Of a stretch of 64,000 bases of DNA, positions 28,546 to 36,856 are shown in pieces. How positions within the stretch are numbered: position 1 is the stretch's first letter; each line of letters starts with the position of its first letter. The stretch comes from Candidatus Paraprochloron terpiosi LD05 (GTDB lineage: Bacteria > Cyanobacteriota > Cyanobacteriia > Cyanobacteriales > Prochloraceae), in the NCBI GenBank assembly GCA_018141785.1, contig CP073341.1, positions 3,025,261 to 3,089,260 of the forward strand, written 5' to 3'. Both the position numbers and the translations under genes were made by a program. Below the pieces are notes generated by a model. The model searched no databases and was not told where the DNA came from. It saw nothing but the letters and a program-made list of their open reading frames with translations.

Positions 28546-28926
28546 TTAGCTGGAGAGGGGACGGATCATGGGTCGCTCAATTCGTTGCAGGTTGTGATGG
28601 TGAGGGATGAGGAAGTCTAAGACAGTTTGGCAGGCAGCAGCGGGATTGGCACGCTCGCCACAGGTAAAGAGATCCAGGGCGGCGTATTGTTGTTCGGGCC
28701 AGGTGTGGAGAGATAGGTGGGATTCCCTGAGCAGGAGGAGGACGGTGGCCCCTTGGGGACGAAATTGGTGGCGTTGCGATTGCAACACGGACAAGTTACC
28801 CCGTTCGGCAGCGGTAATTAGTATATTTTCTAAGATTTGTGCATTATCAAGGCGATCCCTCGGACAACCATAACAGTCCACCAACCAATGGCTTCCCGTC
28901 GTGCTTCCGATCACGATGTCACCCAT
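28546..28926 (-). CDS. speD: S-adenosylmethionine decarboxylase proenzyme (prokaryotic type)
   Basis: 126 residues, the normal length for the short SpeD1B type. The self-processing site ESHLSLHTWPE (about 68-78) contains the serine that becomes the pyruvoyl group; nearby HTWPE and the CG in LFTCGERANP (about 87-96) are catalytic family residues. It makes decarboxylated AdoMet for aminopropyl transfer. It ends an apparent minus-strand operon with a DUF4178 gene and a membrane spermidine-synthase-like gene. Confidence 0.9.
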   Translation of the reverse strand: MGDIVIGSTTGSHWLVDCYGCPRDRLDNAQILENILITAAERGNLSVLQSQRHQFRPQGATVLLLLRESHLSLHTWPEQQYAALDLFTCGERANPAAACQTVLDFLIPHHHNLQRIERPMIRPLSS

Positions 28927-28947
28927 GGTGTTGTGTTACCCATTTCC

Positions 28948-29559
28948 CTATCGATAAACACTTTGGCCATCTCCTGGCAAAATTCGGAGCGATCTCGGTG
29001 AAATGGCACGACCAGCTGTGATTTCCCGCTTCCCCCCCCAATCTTCAATGGACAATACCAAATCGTTGGACCCCTCATAATCGTAGTACTGACACTGTTC
29101 GGCTGTGCGTTGTCCAGTGGAAGTCAAGCGGGTCATTGTGGCTTCGCTCGCTTCTTTCAGACGGTATTCATTACCTTGATACGTTAATTGTTTTGGTGGA
29201 TCGCCGCTAATTTCTAAATCCTGGACCGGATCTAACAAACAGGTTTCCAAGGCATCATCTTCTTGCACGGATAACCATGCGGTGCGTTCACCCAATTGCA
29301 ATAAATATTCCATCCAAACAAACCCATCGTCGTTATAGGTCAGCTTGCCTTCCACAATCCAATCTTCGTGAAAATATTGCACCACGTCTCCAATGCGCAG
29401 ATCGAACAGAATGGCCGTGGAATCGGGGGCATATTGGCGGCGACCCGCGCCCCCAGCATCAGACTTTTCCCGTTGACCTGCCCCTGAGAATTGATTCTGG
29501 TTGTTCAAAATATAAATTAGGGCGATCGCAACAACAGCACAAATGATAAGCACAAACAT
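28948..29559 (-). CDS. DUF4178-type protein with N-terminal membrane anchor
   Basis: 203 residues: one membrane helix (about 2-18), a short low-complexity linker, then a domain with the DUF4178 pattern, including LRIGDVVQYFHEDWIVEGKL and a later YQGNEYRLKEASEA. It lies 21 bp before speD and 74 bp after the spermidine-synthase-like gene. DUF4178 proteins often occur with SpeD and membrane-fused SpeE-like proteins; the biochemical role is unknown. Confidence 0.72.
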   Translation of the reverse strand: MFVLIICAVVAIALIYILNNQNQFSGAGQREKSDAGGAGRRQYAPDSTAILFDLRIGDVVQYFHEDWIVEGKLTYNDDGFVWMEYLLQLGERTAWLSVQEDDALETCLLDPVQDLEISGDPPKQLTYQGNEYRLKEASEATMTRLTSTGQRTAEQCQYYDYEGSNDLVLSIEDWGGKREITAGRAISPRSLRILPGDGQSVYR

Positions 29560-29633
29560 AGGTATAACCTGAGATCAATAGTTTTTTTTAGGGATAAACC
29601 ACCTGTGCGCCCATGCGGCCCAGATTTCACATA

Positions 29634-31229
29634 TCAATACCATTGCCAACGGCGATCCCGTTGATATTGGGGCAAGATCGGGTGGCTGAGGCGATTGATT
29701 TGGATGGTGTCGAGATCCCATTGTTCATCCTTGGGCAGGGCAAAGAGGGCAGGCAATAATTCTGGGGTTAAAAATTTGGAGGAGATGGGAATGGTGAGCT
29801 GGTCCAGGACGATCGCTTTGGAGCTAGCTAACACAAATCCCCAGGGTCCAAAACTGGGAATGTCAACCCGATAAGGATAGGTTTGAAACCCACTAGCTGC
29901 CAAGGTTTTCACAATGCAAGCAAAGGCTTTGGGAGCAAAATAGGGACTGGAGGCTTGGGTAACCATCGCGCCGTTGGGGGCTAGGTGCGATCGCAATTGT
30001 CGATAAAATCCATCGGCGTACAATTTTGCCAAGCCATCGCGATCAGGATCAGGGAAATCAGCAATAACCACATCAAAGGTTGCCAGCAAATCCCGCACCA
30101 ACTGAAACGCATCCCCAAACTTGATGGTGACCCGTGGATCCTCAAAGGATCGATGATTCGCCGCCACCAATGCCGGATGGGATCGCCCTAACCGCACCAC
30201 TGCCGGGTCCAACTCCAACACCGTCACCGTTTCCACTCCCGGCCACCGCAAAATCTCCCGCAATGCCAACCCATCCCCCGCTCCCAACAACAACACTCGC
30301 CTTGGCACATCCACTGCCGCTAACACGGGATAGGTCAGCGCCTCATGGTAGCGATATTCATCAGCGGTGGAAAATTGCAAATCCCCATCCAAAAACAGCC
30401 GCGTATCCCCCTCGCGCTGGGTGATCACAATATGCTGATATTGACTGTCCTCTCGATGAATAATTGCTGCCCGATACAGCCTATTTTCCAATGTATTACC
30501 CAGGGGCACCGTGAGAGGAGCCAGCAATGCCAAACCTAAGGCGATAGCCAACCCAGCCCGGCCCCAACGTTTGATCCTTGGCACGGTCTTACTAAAAACT
30601 TGGGCGATCGCTACCACCATCACCGCTGGGATTGCCCCCAAACAAGCCGCCGCCGGGAACATCCCCAGCCAAGGCAACAATACCAATGGAAAAGCGATCG
30701 CCCCTACCAACGCTCCGGCATAATCCAGGGCCAGCACTCCCGCCAATGCCTCTTTTACCGACGAATCCCGCTCCAGCAGACGGGTTAACAGGGGCACTTC
30801 CATTCCCGCTAAGATACCTAAAAATAACGTTGCCAAAGCCAACCCCAACCATAGCCAGCCCCCCGCCACAAACAACGCAAATAACCCCAATGGCATTAGA
30901 GCGATCGCCGGAGCCATGGCCAATTCTACTTGAATAAATGCCCGCAGCAAGCCCTGTCTATTATCAGGATCCTGAGATATCGCCACAAACTGACTGGCAT
31001 AGGAACCCAACCCCATGGCTGCCAAAAAGCCTCCGACAGCCACCCCATAAGCAAGGGCATGATCCCCTACTAAATAACTGGTCAGCCCCCCCAACAACAA
31101 TTCTGTGGCCAAACCACAGGCGGAAGAAACTGCCGCTGCCAGCAATACCACACTGCGCTGTCGTCGCCCCAACTCTAAATAATCTTGATCCAAATAGCTC
31201 ACCGTCCTACTTGCCACCGCCAGGGCCAC
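29634..31229 (-). CDS. Membrane-fused spermidine-synthase-like aminopropyltransferase
   Basis: 531 residues. The first 245 hold seven or eight membrane helices; the rest is a spermidine-synthase Rossmann fold. RVLLLGAGDGLALREIL (about 310-326) is the nucleotide-binding glycine loop, VLELDPAVVRLGRSHP follows, and DVVIADFPDPDRDGLAKLY (about 380-398) carries the family acidic residues. With speD in the same operon it probably uses decarboxylated AdoMet; the acceptor may be a polyamine or a membrane substrate. The DNA is visibly more G+C rich than the ribosomal part and has several HIP1 octamers. Confidence 0.85.
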   Translation of the reverse strand: MALAVASRTVSYLDQDYLELGRRQRSVVLLAAAVSSACGLATELLLGGLTSYLVGDHALAYGVAVGGFLAAMGLGSYASQFVAISQDPDNRQGLLRAFIQVELAMAPAIALMPLGLFALFVAGGWLWLGLALATLFLGILAGMEVPLLTRLLERDSSVKEALAGVLALDYAGALVGAIAFPLVLLPWLGMFPAAACLGAIPAVMVVAIAQVFSKTVPRIKRWGRAGLAIALGLALLAPLTVPLGNTLENRLYRAAIIHREDSQYQHIVITQREGDTRLFLDGDLQFSTADEYRYHEALTYPVLAAVDVPRRVLLLGAGDGLALREILRWPGVETVTVLELDPAVVRLGRSHPALVAANHRSFEDPRVTIKFGDAFQLVRDLLATFDVVIADFPDPDRDGLAKLYADGFYRQLRSHLAPNGAMVTQASSPYFAPKAFACIVKTLAASGFQTYPYRVDIPSFGPWGFVLASSKAIVLDQLTIPISSKFLTPELLPALFALPKDEQWDLDTIQINRLSHPILPQYQRDRRWQWY

Positions 31230-31386
31230 CGCCGCGAAAGCTTCCCCCCGAACGGCGTTCCCTCGACGAAGGCACCGGATTGTAACGCCAGCCCCGATAG
31301 CCAGGTGTGGAGCACTGGTAGAAAATCGCCAGCACCATGATGATTAGAAAGCCCAACAGGGCGTAGCGAGTAATAATGGGATACAT
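31207..31386 (-). CDS. Small membrane protein at the head of the speD operon
   Basis: 59 residues from ATG 31386: one membrane helix (about 9-25, LLGFLIIMVLAIFYQCS) and a Gly/Arg-rich tail (SGGSFRGGGPGGGK). It overlaps the synthase-like gene by 23 bp in another frame, suggesting coupling. Similar small helix-plus-Gly-rich proteins accompany DUF4178/SpeE-like genes. I cannot assign a named family. Confidence 0.5.
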   Translation of the reverse strand: MYPIITRYALLGFLIIMVLAIFYQCSTPGYRGWRYNPVPSSRERRSGGSFRGGGPGGGK

Positions 31387-31470
31387 ACAACCCCACGTGA
31401 TAACAGATGATAATAATAAAATCGATGTGATGATTTGGTCACCTCTCAATTTTACACCAAGATCACACAT

Positions 31471-31857
31471 TCACCACCGCACGATCTAAAAAAAGGCTCC
31501 CACTACCTTCTCTGTTTGAACGCAACTTGGTATTAGACAATCGACCTCAGCGAAGGAAAGGTATTGTCAGAGCATATTGCTCCTTAGGCTCCGCTCTAAT
31601 TCAAGTGAAGAACCCGATCGAATTAGAAATCCCAAAGTAGTGCTCGATCTGCTGACAGGTGGGAAGAAACAAATCTGGAATGCCTAAAACAAAGAGGTAA
31701 AAATACTGTTGTGACAGCTTATCTTGATGAAATCGAGCAACGATTGATTCCAGTTATTACCTGAGTTTATAAATGGTTAAAATATGGCGAGAATTAGCAG
31801 ATCCAAACAAGCATGTGGACTTCATGTCAACGAGTAACGTGGGTGAAGTTCCGGTAG
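31471..31857. other. Gap with no recognised gene
   Basis: 387 bases. A stretch near 31676-31762 reads NLECLKQRGKNTVVTAYLDE on the plus strand and stops, and one at 31773 begins MVKIWRELADPNKHVDFM and stops after 20 codons or so. The latter is a degraded copy of the small gene at 32488. No promoter or RNA is obvious. Confidence 0.4.
31773..31826 (+). repeat. Direct repeat, left copy (5' end of the gene at 32488)
   Basis: 54 bases from ATGGTTAAAATATGGCG, nearly the same as 32488-32541. The two copies bracket the MORN remnant. Right copy is a small open reading frame; this left one diverges after the shared part. Confidence 0.7.
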
Positions 31858-32487
31858 AAGCATCTCCAAACAACTACCTTTAGCAATGGGGATCGCTGTA
31901 AGGGAACTATAAGTAAAGGTAGCCTTAACGGTGAGGGTACTTGCACCTATGCTAACGGCAATCGCTACAGTGGCAGACTAAGAAATAATCAACCCGACGG
32001 CGAAGGCACTTATACATTTGCCAGTGGTGGTAAGTATACTGGTAGATTTAGCCAGGGTCAGTTTAATGGTAATGGTGAGCGAGTTTACGCCAATGGCAAT
32101 CGCTACAACGGTGAATTTCAAGCAGGTCAGCCCAACGGTCAAGGCACTTATATTTTTGCAGATGGCAGCCGCTATAAAGGGGAATTTAAGGATGGAGCCT
32201 TTAGCGGTCGAGGCACTTACACTAATACAGATGGTAGTCGTTATGAGGGACAATTTCAAGCTGGCAAGTTCAACGGAACCGGGACTTACACTTTTGCCAA
32301 TGGTGATCGCTGTCGGGGACGGTTTGAAAACGGCCAAATGAATGGATAGGGTACTTGTAATTATGCTGATGGAGAGGAATATGTTGGTGGATTTCGCCAG
32401 GGGAAACAGCATGGTAACGGTATCTATACCTTTGCTGATGGTACCCGTGTGGAAGGCACTTGGGATAATGGTGAGTTAAGACAATAA
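31858..32487 (+). pseudogene. MORN-repeat protein, lacking a start and with an internal stop
   Basis: About nine MORN units (consensus GxYxGxFxxGxxxGxGxYxxxxG) read in one frame: GEFQAGQPNGQGTYIFADGS, GEFKDGAFSGRGTYTNTDGS and so on. An in-frame TAG at about 32347 follows NGQMNG and the repeats go on in the same frame (GTCNYADGEEYVGGF). Upstream the frame is closed by a stop at 31855 with no ATG between. MORN proteins bind membranes or other proteins. It is truncated at the 5' end and broken inside. Confidence 0.75.
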
Positions 32488-32655
32488 ATGGCAAAAATAT
32501 GGCGCGAACCAGCAGATCCAAGCAAGCATCTGGACTTCATGCTAGAGCATTATTGGCAACCTTGGTACTGTAAGCTACCAAAAGGAATTACAAAAGAAAG
32601 CAAGCGACAAAGAGTTCTAAAAGCATTGGAACGATCATTAGAATTGTATTATTAA
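32488..32655 (+). CDS. Small hypothetical protein (55 aa)
   Basis: ATG 32488 directly follows the stop of the MORN remnant (TAAATG). The product starts MAKIWREPADPSKHLDFMLE, is basic and has a predicted C-terminal helix (QRVLKALERSLELYY). Its first 18 codons are duplicated at 31773. No family recognised, and it may itself be the 5' or 3' part of a larger lost gene. Confidence 0.35.
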   Translation: MAKIWREPADPSKHLDFMLEHYWQPWYCKLPKGITKESKRQRVLKALERSLELYY

Positions 32656-32778
32656 TATTTAACCAATCTCTCCCACCCATGGGGTTGAAGAAAAGTACTG
32701 ACTGAATCTTCCCGTAGGAGTAAAGAAATGAGCTTTAGTGGAAAGGAAAAGTAATGTCAGCCTGGAGCACCTAATTTT

Positions 32779-33290
32779 CTAAGAAAAATTACCATTAGTA
32801 CTGTTACGAAAATTATTTCCTTCTTCGTACATTGATAGGTCATAAAATTTATTAGGAGCAGCTACTTGATTTTGATTTAACAATTCCAGAGACCACTTAG
32901 CGAGTTCCTGAACTTCCTTGTCCGTATCTTCAATAGCAAAGTACAATCTTTTATTAACTTGGGACATTAATTCGTAAATTTTAGTGAAGTCCCGGATCGC
33001 ATTTTTACGCGATTTTTAGCTTGCAGGGAGACAGTTAATGTTTGATTCAGAGGTTTGAGAGTGCGGATAGAAATTTGCGATATGGCCTCCAAAATTAAGC
33101 TGCGTTCTTAAGAATTTGTCTCCATCATCAATTGAACGAGAGGTGGTATTGCTCGAGATTCCCCCTCTTGTGCTAGTTCCCAAATTGCCTTCTCTCTAAT
33201 TGTGGGATCTGGCATCTGCAAATCTTCGATTAATTCTTCAATAATATCAACCGTAGTAAGAGGAGTACCTTCTGAGTGAATGTCTTATTT
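32779..33290 (-). pseudogene. HEAT-repeat protein remnant
   Basis: Minus-strand pieces in different frames: TTVDIIEELIEDLQMPDPTI and AIWELAQEGESRAIPPLVQL near 33130-33270, then after frame changes DFTKIYELMSQVNKRLYFAI and DTDKEVQELAKWSLELLNQ (32779-33000). These are HEAT-type helix pairs. At least two frame changes are needed. Only the last 62 codons form an intact open frame. Confidence 0.6.
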
Positions 33291-33611
33291 TTCAAAGTTT
33301 TGCGAGGATCTGTCGTTGGAAAATTTATAATACTCAAAAGTGTGGGTCAAGCCTTGAGCAAACAAGCCTTGAAACATCGCTCCATCTACCAGAGCAAATA
33401 AGCCAATCCAGAGCCATGTCTTGAGGGTTTTCGGTTGAGGAAGACCGTAGATAGCTGCTGCCGCCAGCACTAACAACCCCGCTGGCAGCAATCTTACCCC
33501 AGCCATGAAGAGAGGAGTGGTATTATCTAGGGTGGATTTCATGGCGACCATAGCTGTTCCCCAGAGGAAAAAGGGGGCGATGACTAAGGGTTTGGTGAGA
33601 TTTAATTGCAT
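33285..33611 (-). pseudogene. EamA/DMT-family permease, N-terminal fragment
   Basis: 108 residues with three membrane helices, starting MQLNLTKPLVIAPFFLWGTA and containing NTTPLFMAGVRLLPAGLLVL, as in the first half of ten-helix drug/metabolite transporters. After FAQGLTHT the frame becomes unrelated and stops, where family members continue through seven more helices. A deletion therefore joined it to the HEAT remnant. Not functional as a transporter. Confidence 0.7.
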
Positions 33612-33681
33612 GGTTGATGCTAGTATTATATCTAATTTACTGTAACTAATTGTATACTAAAATTACAATAACTAAAACAAT

Positions 33682-34509
33682 ATGGTCTGGCCTTTTAAAC
33701 GGAAAGCAAGCAAGCAAATAGCACGCATCGAAATTACAGGGGCGATCGCAAGTCAAACTCGTAAACGGGTGCTGAAAGCCCTAGAAACGGTGAAAGAGAA
33801 GAAATACTCGGCCCTGTTGTTGCGCATCGACTCTCCTGGAGGAACTGTAGGGGATTCTCAAGAAATCTACGCAGCCCTGAAGACTTTACGAGAAAAAGTG
33901 AAAATTGTGGCCAGTTTCGGCAATATCTCCGCTTCTGGGGGGGTTTATATTGGTATGGGGGCTGAATACATTATGGCCAACCCTGGGACGATTACAGGCA
34001 GTATTGGGGTCATTCTGCGGGGAAATAACCTGGAGCGACTGCTGGACAAAATTGGCATTTCTTTCAAAACGATTAAATCTGGTCCCTATAAAGACATTCT
34101 CGCCTTTGACCGAGATTTGACCACTGATGAAGAGAATATCCTCCAGGAGTTAATTGACACCAGCTATCAGCAATTTGTGGAAACCGTAGCCGCAGGCCGT
34201 AAGTTGGCGGTGGATAAGGTGAGAAGTTTTGCCGACGGTCGGATTTTTACCGGTCAGCAAGCTCTAGAATTGGGTGTAGTAGACCGCTTGGGTACGGAAG
34301 AAGATGCTCGCCGTTGGGCAGCAGAATTGGCGGGACTTGACCCGGAAAAAGCAGAGTGTCAAACTATCGAAGAACCAAAATCTCTCCTCAATCGCCTTCT
34401 TTCTAGTAGAGGTAAAGTAGGGTTAGAGTTAGGGGGAACCATAGATTGGTTAGAATTTGAACTGGCTACCAATGGTCAGCCTTTATGGTTATATCGACCT
34501 AATTATTGA
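33682..34509 (+). CDS. sppA: Signal peptide peptidase SppA (short, cytosolic/peripheral form)
   Basis: 275 residues of the S49 protease family. LLRIDSPGGTVGDSQEIYAA, nucleophile region GNISASGGVYIGMGAEYI (Ser in SASGG, about residue 91) and the catalytic lysine in KSGPYKDILAFDR (about 133-145) are present. It digests leftover signal peptides; an N-terminal membrane helix is not evident. A TATACT box near 33652 precedes it. It overlaps the open frame of aroH, whose likely GTG is 23 bp later. Confidence 0.92.
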   Translation: MVWPFKRKASKQIARIEITGAIASQTRKRVLKALETVKEKKYSALLLRIDSPGGTVGDSQEIYAALKTLREKVKIVASFGNISASGGVYIGMGAEYIMANPGTITGSIGVILRGNNLERLLDKIGISFKTIKSGPYKDILAFDRDLTTDEENILQELIDTSYQQFVETVAAGRKLAVDKVRSFADGRIFTGQQALELGVVDRLGTEEDARRWAAELAGLDPEKAECQTIEEPKSLLNRLLSSRGKVGLELGGTIDWLEFELATNGQPLWLYRPNY

Positions 34510-34531
34510 TGATATTTCGGAGGAAATAGCT

Positions 34532-34888
34532 GTGGAGTGGAAAGTGCGAGCAATTCGTGGAGCTACGACTGCTGCGAAAAATACAAAGGAGGAAATTACA
34601 GTGGTAGTGACGGAATTGCTCCACCACCTCAAAAAGCTCAATGAGCTAGATACTGAAGATATAGTGAGTGTTATATTTACTATGACCCCAGATCTGGATG
34701 CCATTTTTCCTGCTGCCATCGCACGCTCATGTCTGGGGTGGGACAACGTTCCCCTCTTGGATATGCAGCAAATGCAGGTAAAAGGCAGTTTAAAGCAATG
34801 TATTCGGGTTTTAATCCACCTCAATACCACAAAACCCCAGAGCGAGATGAAACATTCTTACCTTAGAGGAGCAAAGGACCTGCGATAG
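34532..34888 (+). CDS. aroH: Chorismate mutase, AroH class
   Basis: 118 residues from GTG 34532 with GGAGGA upstream; the family begins (M)EWKVRAIRGATTA. TKEEITVVVTELLHHLKKLN, FTMTPDLDAIFPAAIARS and the Arg in CIRVLIHLNT fit the AroH trimer active site. It turns chorismate into prephenate for Phe and Tyr. An open frame reaches back into sppA but has no family likeness. 22 bp after sppA, so cotranscribed. Confidence 0.93.
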   Translation: MEWKVRAIRGATTAAKNTKEEITVVVTELLHHLKKLNELDTEDIVSVIFTMTPDLDAIFPAAIARSCLGWDNVPLLDMQQMQVKGSLKQCIRVLIHLNTTKPQSEMKHSYLRGAKDLR

Positions 34889-35030
34889 TAATTTTGTTCA
34901 ACTACTTCTTTAAAGTAATCAGTATTCATCTGCGTTTATCTGCGTCTTTGGTGCGGTTAAACTTGAGAATTGGAGGCAGTGCGTTACGGCGCTAATAATT
35001 AGTCTATTATACTGCCCCGCACCCTACACA

Positions 35031-35915
35031 CTAGGGTGATTTTTTGTTATGAAAACGAATACCCAAGAAAACATCGTAAAGGAAACTCCAAAAATTTTTC
35101 CCGGATAATAAACCTAATGATTGCTCGCAACCTTTAGCATCCAAGAGGGGCTTAGTAATATGGTAAGCTGGTTGATATTTATACCAGGGAATAGAAGGCC
35201 AGAGATGATGAACTAAGTGGTAATTCTGTCCGAGAATGAGGAGGTTGAGAATGGGATTGGGATAAACTCTCGCATTTTTCCAGCGATCGCGCTCAGTAAA
35301 AGGTCGATGGGGTAAATAATCAAAAAACAATCCTAGAGCTATCCCTACCACCAAAGCTGAGGGCAGCCAACAATTGGTGATATAATCGCTATAGCCATAT
35401 TGAAAGCCGAAATAAATTACACCAACAATGAATAGGCGGCTCAAAAACCATTCTAATAACTCGTATTTGCGCCACAAACGCCGCTTGAAGAAAAATATTT
35501 CGTGGTAGAAGAAGCGAACTGCAATCAGCCAGAGTGGACCTCCGGTGGACACAAAATGCTCCGGGTCATTTTTCGGATCGTTGACATGAGCATGATGCTG
35601 CAAGTGTACTCGCGTAAACACAGGAAAGGCGAATCCCAACATCAGCGCACTTCCATGGCCGAGGATAGCATTAATAATTCTGTTACGATGACCAGAATTG
35701 TGGGAAGCGTCGTGAATCACTGTCCCCGCTATGTGTAAGGCGAGGACGTTCAAACAAAAACAGCACCAACCCTGCCAGTTCCAGATAAAATAACCGCTTC
35801 CTGACAAAACCATCAGGGTTAAGCCCAGCATAAACATAAAGACATTGAGATTGAAACCACCGGCAGGGTTGAGTAACTCTTTCGGAGGTGTCAGCAGCGA
35901 TGAAGCCGACTGCAT
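35031..35915 (-). CDS. crtR: Beta-carotene hydroxylase CrtR (membrane di-iron desaturase family)
   Basis: 294 residues with four or more membrane helices and three histidine boxes: HDASHNSGH (about 70), HLQHHAH (about 103-109) and HLVHH (about 234-238). The pattern and length fit the cyanobacterial CrtR, which makes zeaxanthin and other hydroxylated carotenoids, rather than an acyl-lipid desaturase. The frame starts at ATG 35915 with AAAGGAGC upstream. CrtR versus a related ketolase of the same family cannot be fully separated by eye. Confidence 0.85.
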   Translation of the reverse strand: MQSASSLLTPPKELLNPAGGFNLNVFMFMLGLTLMVLSGSGYFIWNWQGWCCFCLNVLALHIAGTVIHDASHNSGHRNRIINAILGHGSALMLGFAFPVFTRVHLQHHAHVNDPKNDPEHFVSTGGPLWLIAVRFFYHEIFFFKRRLWRKYELLEWFLSRLFIVGVIYFGFQYGYSDYITNCWLPSALVVGIALGLFFDYLPHRPFTERDRWKNARVYPNPILNLLILGQNYHLVHHLWPSIPWYKYQPAYHITKPLLDAKGCEQSLGLLSGKNFWSFLYDVFLGIRFHNKKSP

Positions 35916-36012
35916 TATTACTTTTGCTCCTTTCTACTCTTTCTTGAGGTAGTTTACAATACTATGGGAATTTGATAAAGATTTGTAACGCCCCCTAAGG
36001 TTGATTCTACTT

Positions 36013-36166
36013 CCCAACAGCTTCTGCAAGAGTAGATAATCAATCCCTGTCGCCCCCGCCATTAATCAATGCCGGGGGCAGCCCTTCCAGGATAGAGGGG
36101 ATCATCCAGGGACTTAGATAGACCCAGCCGGTGTAAACTTGAAGCAACCGGCAGTAATTTTTTTTG
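36013..36166. repeat. Duplicated 3' fragment of pyrD
   Basis: GATAGAGGGGATCATCCA, TAGACCCAGCC and GTGTAAACTTGAAGCAA appear in the same order as in the pyrD 3' end (36880-37020), with small changes and a short GC-rich palindrome-like insert (about 36045-36085, GCCCCCGCC ... GCCGGGGGC). It carries no useful reading frame. The gap 35916-36255 otherwise holds only a dispersed repeat. Confidence 0.75.
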
Positions 36167-36198
36167 TTTCACGCAGAGACACAGAGACGCCGAGAGGG
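36164..36198 (+). repeat. Dispersed CACGCAGAG-type repeat
   Basis: TGTTTCACGCAGAGACACAG followed by AGACGCCGAGAGG, directly after the pyrD-like fragment. Confidence 0.65.
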
Positions 36199-36255
36199 AG
36201 GTCGTAGGGTGGGCAATCGGGAAACAGTTTATACTTTATTGATCTAGTAAATTAC

Positions 36256-36453
36256 TTATTGCCCACCATCCTGTAATAAATTCTTTGCTTCGTTCTCTTT
36301 CCAAGCTTTGAATGTATGAGCTGCGGCCTTATCTTTTTCGTCAAGTCCTCGATTCAAGATTTCTCGAAATGCTTCTTCGTCTCGTGTTTCTCGAAAGTAG
36401 GCCCGTAATTGCTGGTTTGTCATAGACTTAACGCTAGACGCAGGATTAACCAT
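36256..36453 (-). CDS. Small DUF6887-like protein
   Basis: 65 residues from ATG 36453 (MVNPASSVKSMTNQQLRAYF). The MTNQQLRAYFRETRDEEAFR segment is like the small cyanobacterial proteins listed as DUF6887, but I make that link from memory. Mostly charged helix. It overlaps the gene before it by 8 bp, and the three small genes 36256-36818 form one overlapping run. Function unknown; such runs often behave as toxin-antitoxin-like accessories. Confidence 0.5.
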   Translation of the reverse strand: MVNPASSVKSMTNQQLRAYFRETRDEEAFREILNRGLDEKDKAAAHTFKAWKENEAKNLLQDGGQ

Positions 36454-36637
36454 CTGATAGCACCTCTCCATCTATAGTAATCAAGAAAAATCGCTCGTGT
36501 TCCATACCAAATTGGATATACAAGTAGTGTGGTGGTCTTTCATCTACCCTAATAATAGTAATCGATTCTTTGAGATACTCTGTAATCCAGTGGGCTACTT
36601 CATAAAGTTGCTCAGCCTGTGCAGGTATTGGTTTCAT
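36446..36637 (-). CDS. Small conserved hypothetical protein
   Basis: 63 residues: helix QLYEVAHWITEYLKES, then strands SITIIRVDERPPHYLYIQF and RFFLITIDGEVL. It overlaps the DUF433 gene by 26 bp and the following small gene by 8 bp. I do not recognise a named family with confidence; a two-layer alpha/beta domain seems likely. Confidence 0.5.
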   Translation of the reverse strand: MKPIPAQAEQLYEVAHWITEYLKESITIIRVDERPPHYLYIQFGMEHERFFLITIDGEVLSDG

Positions 36638-36818
36638 ATGCTAATTCCAAGACTGCAATTGTTTGTTCACGTTTTACACTGGGGAAGTGCTCTAGAAACT
36701 TATCTAGAGAATCTCCAGCCTCAAGGTAATCCAGAAAAGTCTTGATCGGTACACGGGTATCAGGGAATACAGGAATTCCTCCTAGTATATCGGGGTCAGT
36801 TTTAACAACAGGTGACAT
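36612..36818 (-). CDS. DUF433 (VapB-like antitoxin) protein
   Basis: 68 residues. VKTDPDILGGIPVFPDTRVP (about 5-24), TFLDYLEAGDSLDKFLEHFP and the final helix are the DUF433 hallmarks; the domain is winged-helix-like and usually pairs with a DUF5615 PIN-like toxin. No such toxin follows here; instead come two other small genes. It is 38 bp after pyrD start-side end on the other side (pyrD lies downstream in coordinates, same strand). Confidence 0.8.
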   Translation of the reverse strand: MSPVVKTDPDILGGIPVFPDTRVPIKTFLDYLEAGDSLDKFLEHFPSVKREQTIAVLELAYETNTCTG

Positions 36819-36856
36819 AAAACCAGATTGCGTTTGGCAACATCTACAATACCATT

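Noticed and set aside
30134-31285. Several plus-strand proline-rich frames
   Set aside because: Shadows of the G+C-rich membrane synthase-like gene on the minus strand.
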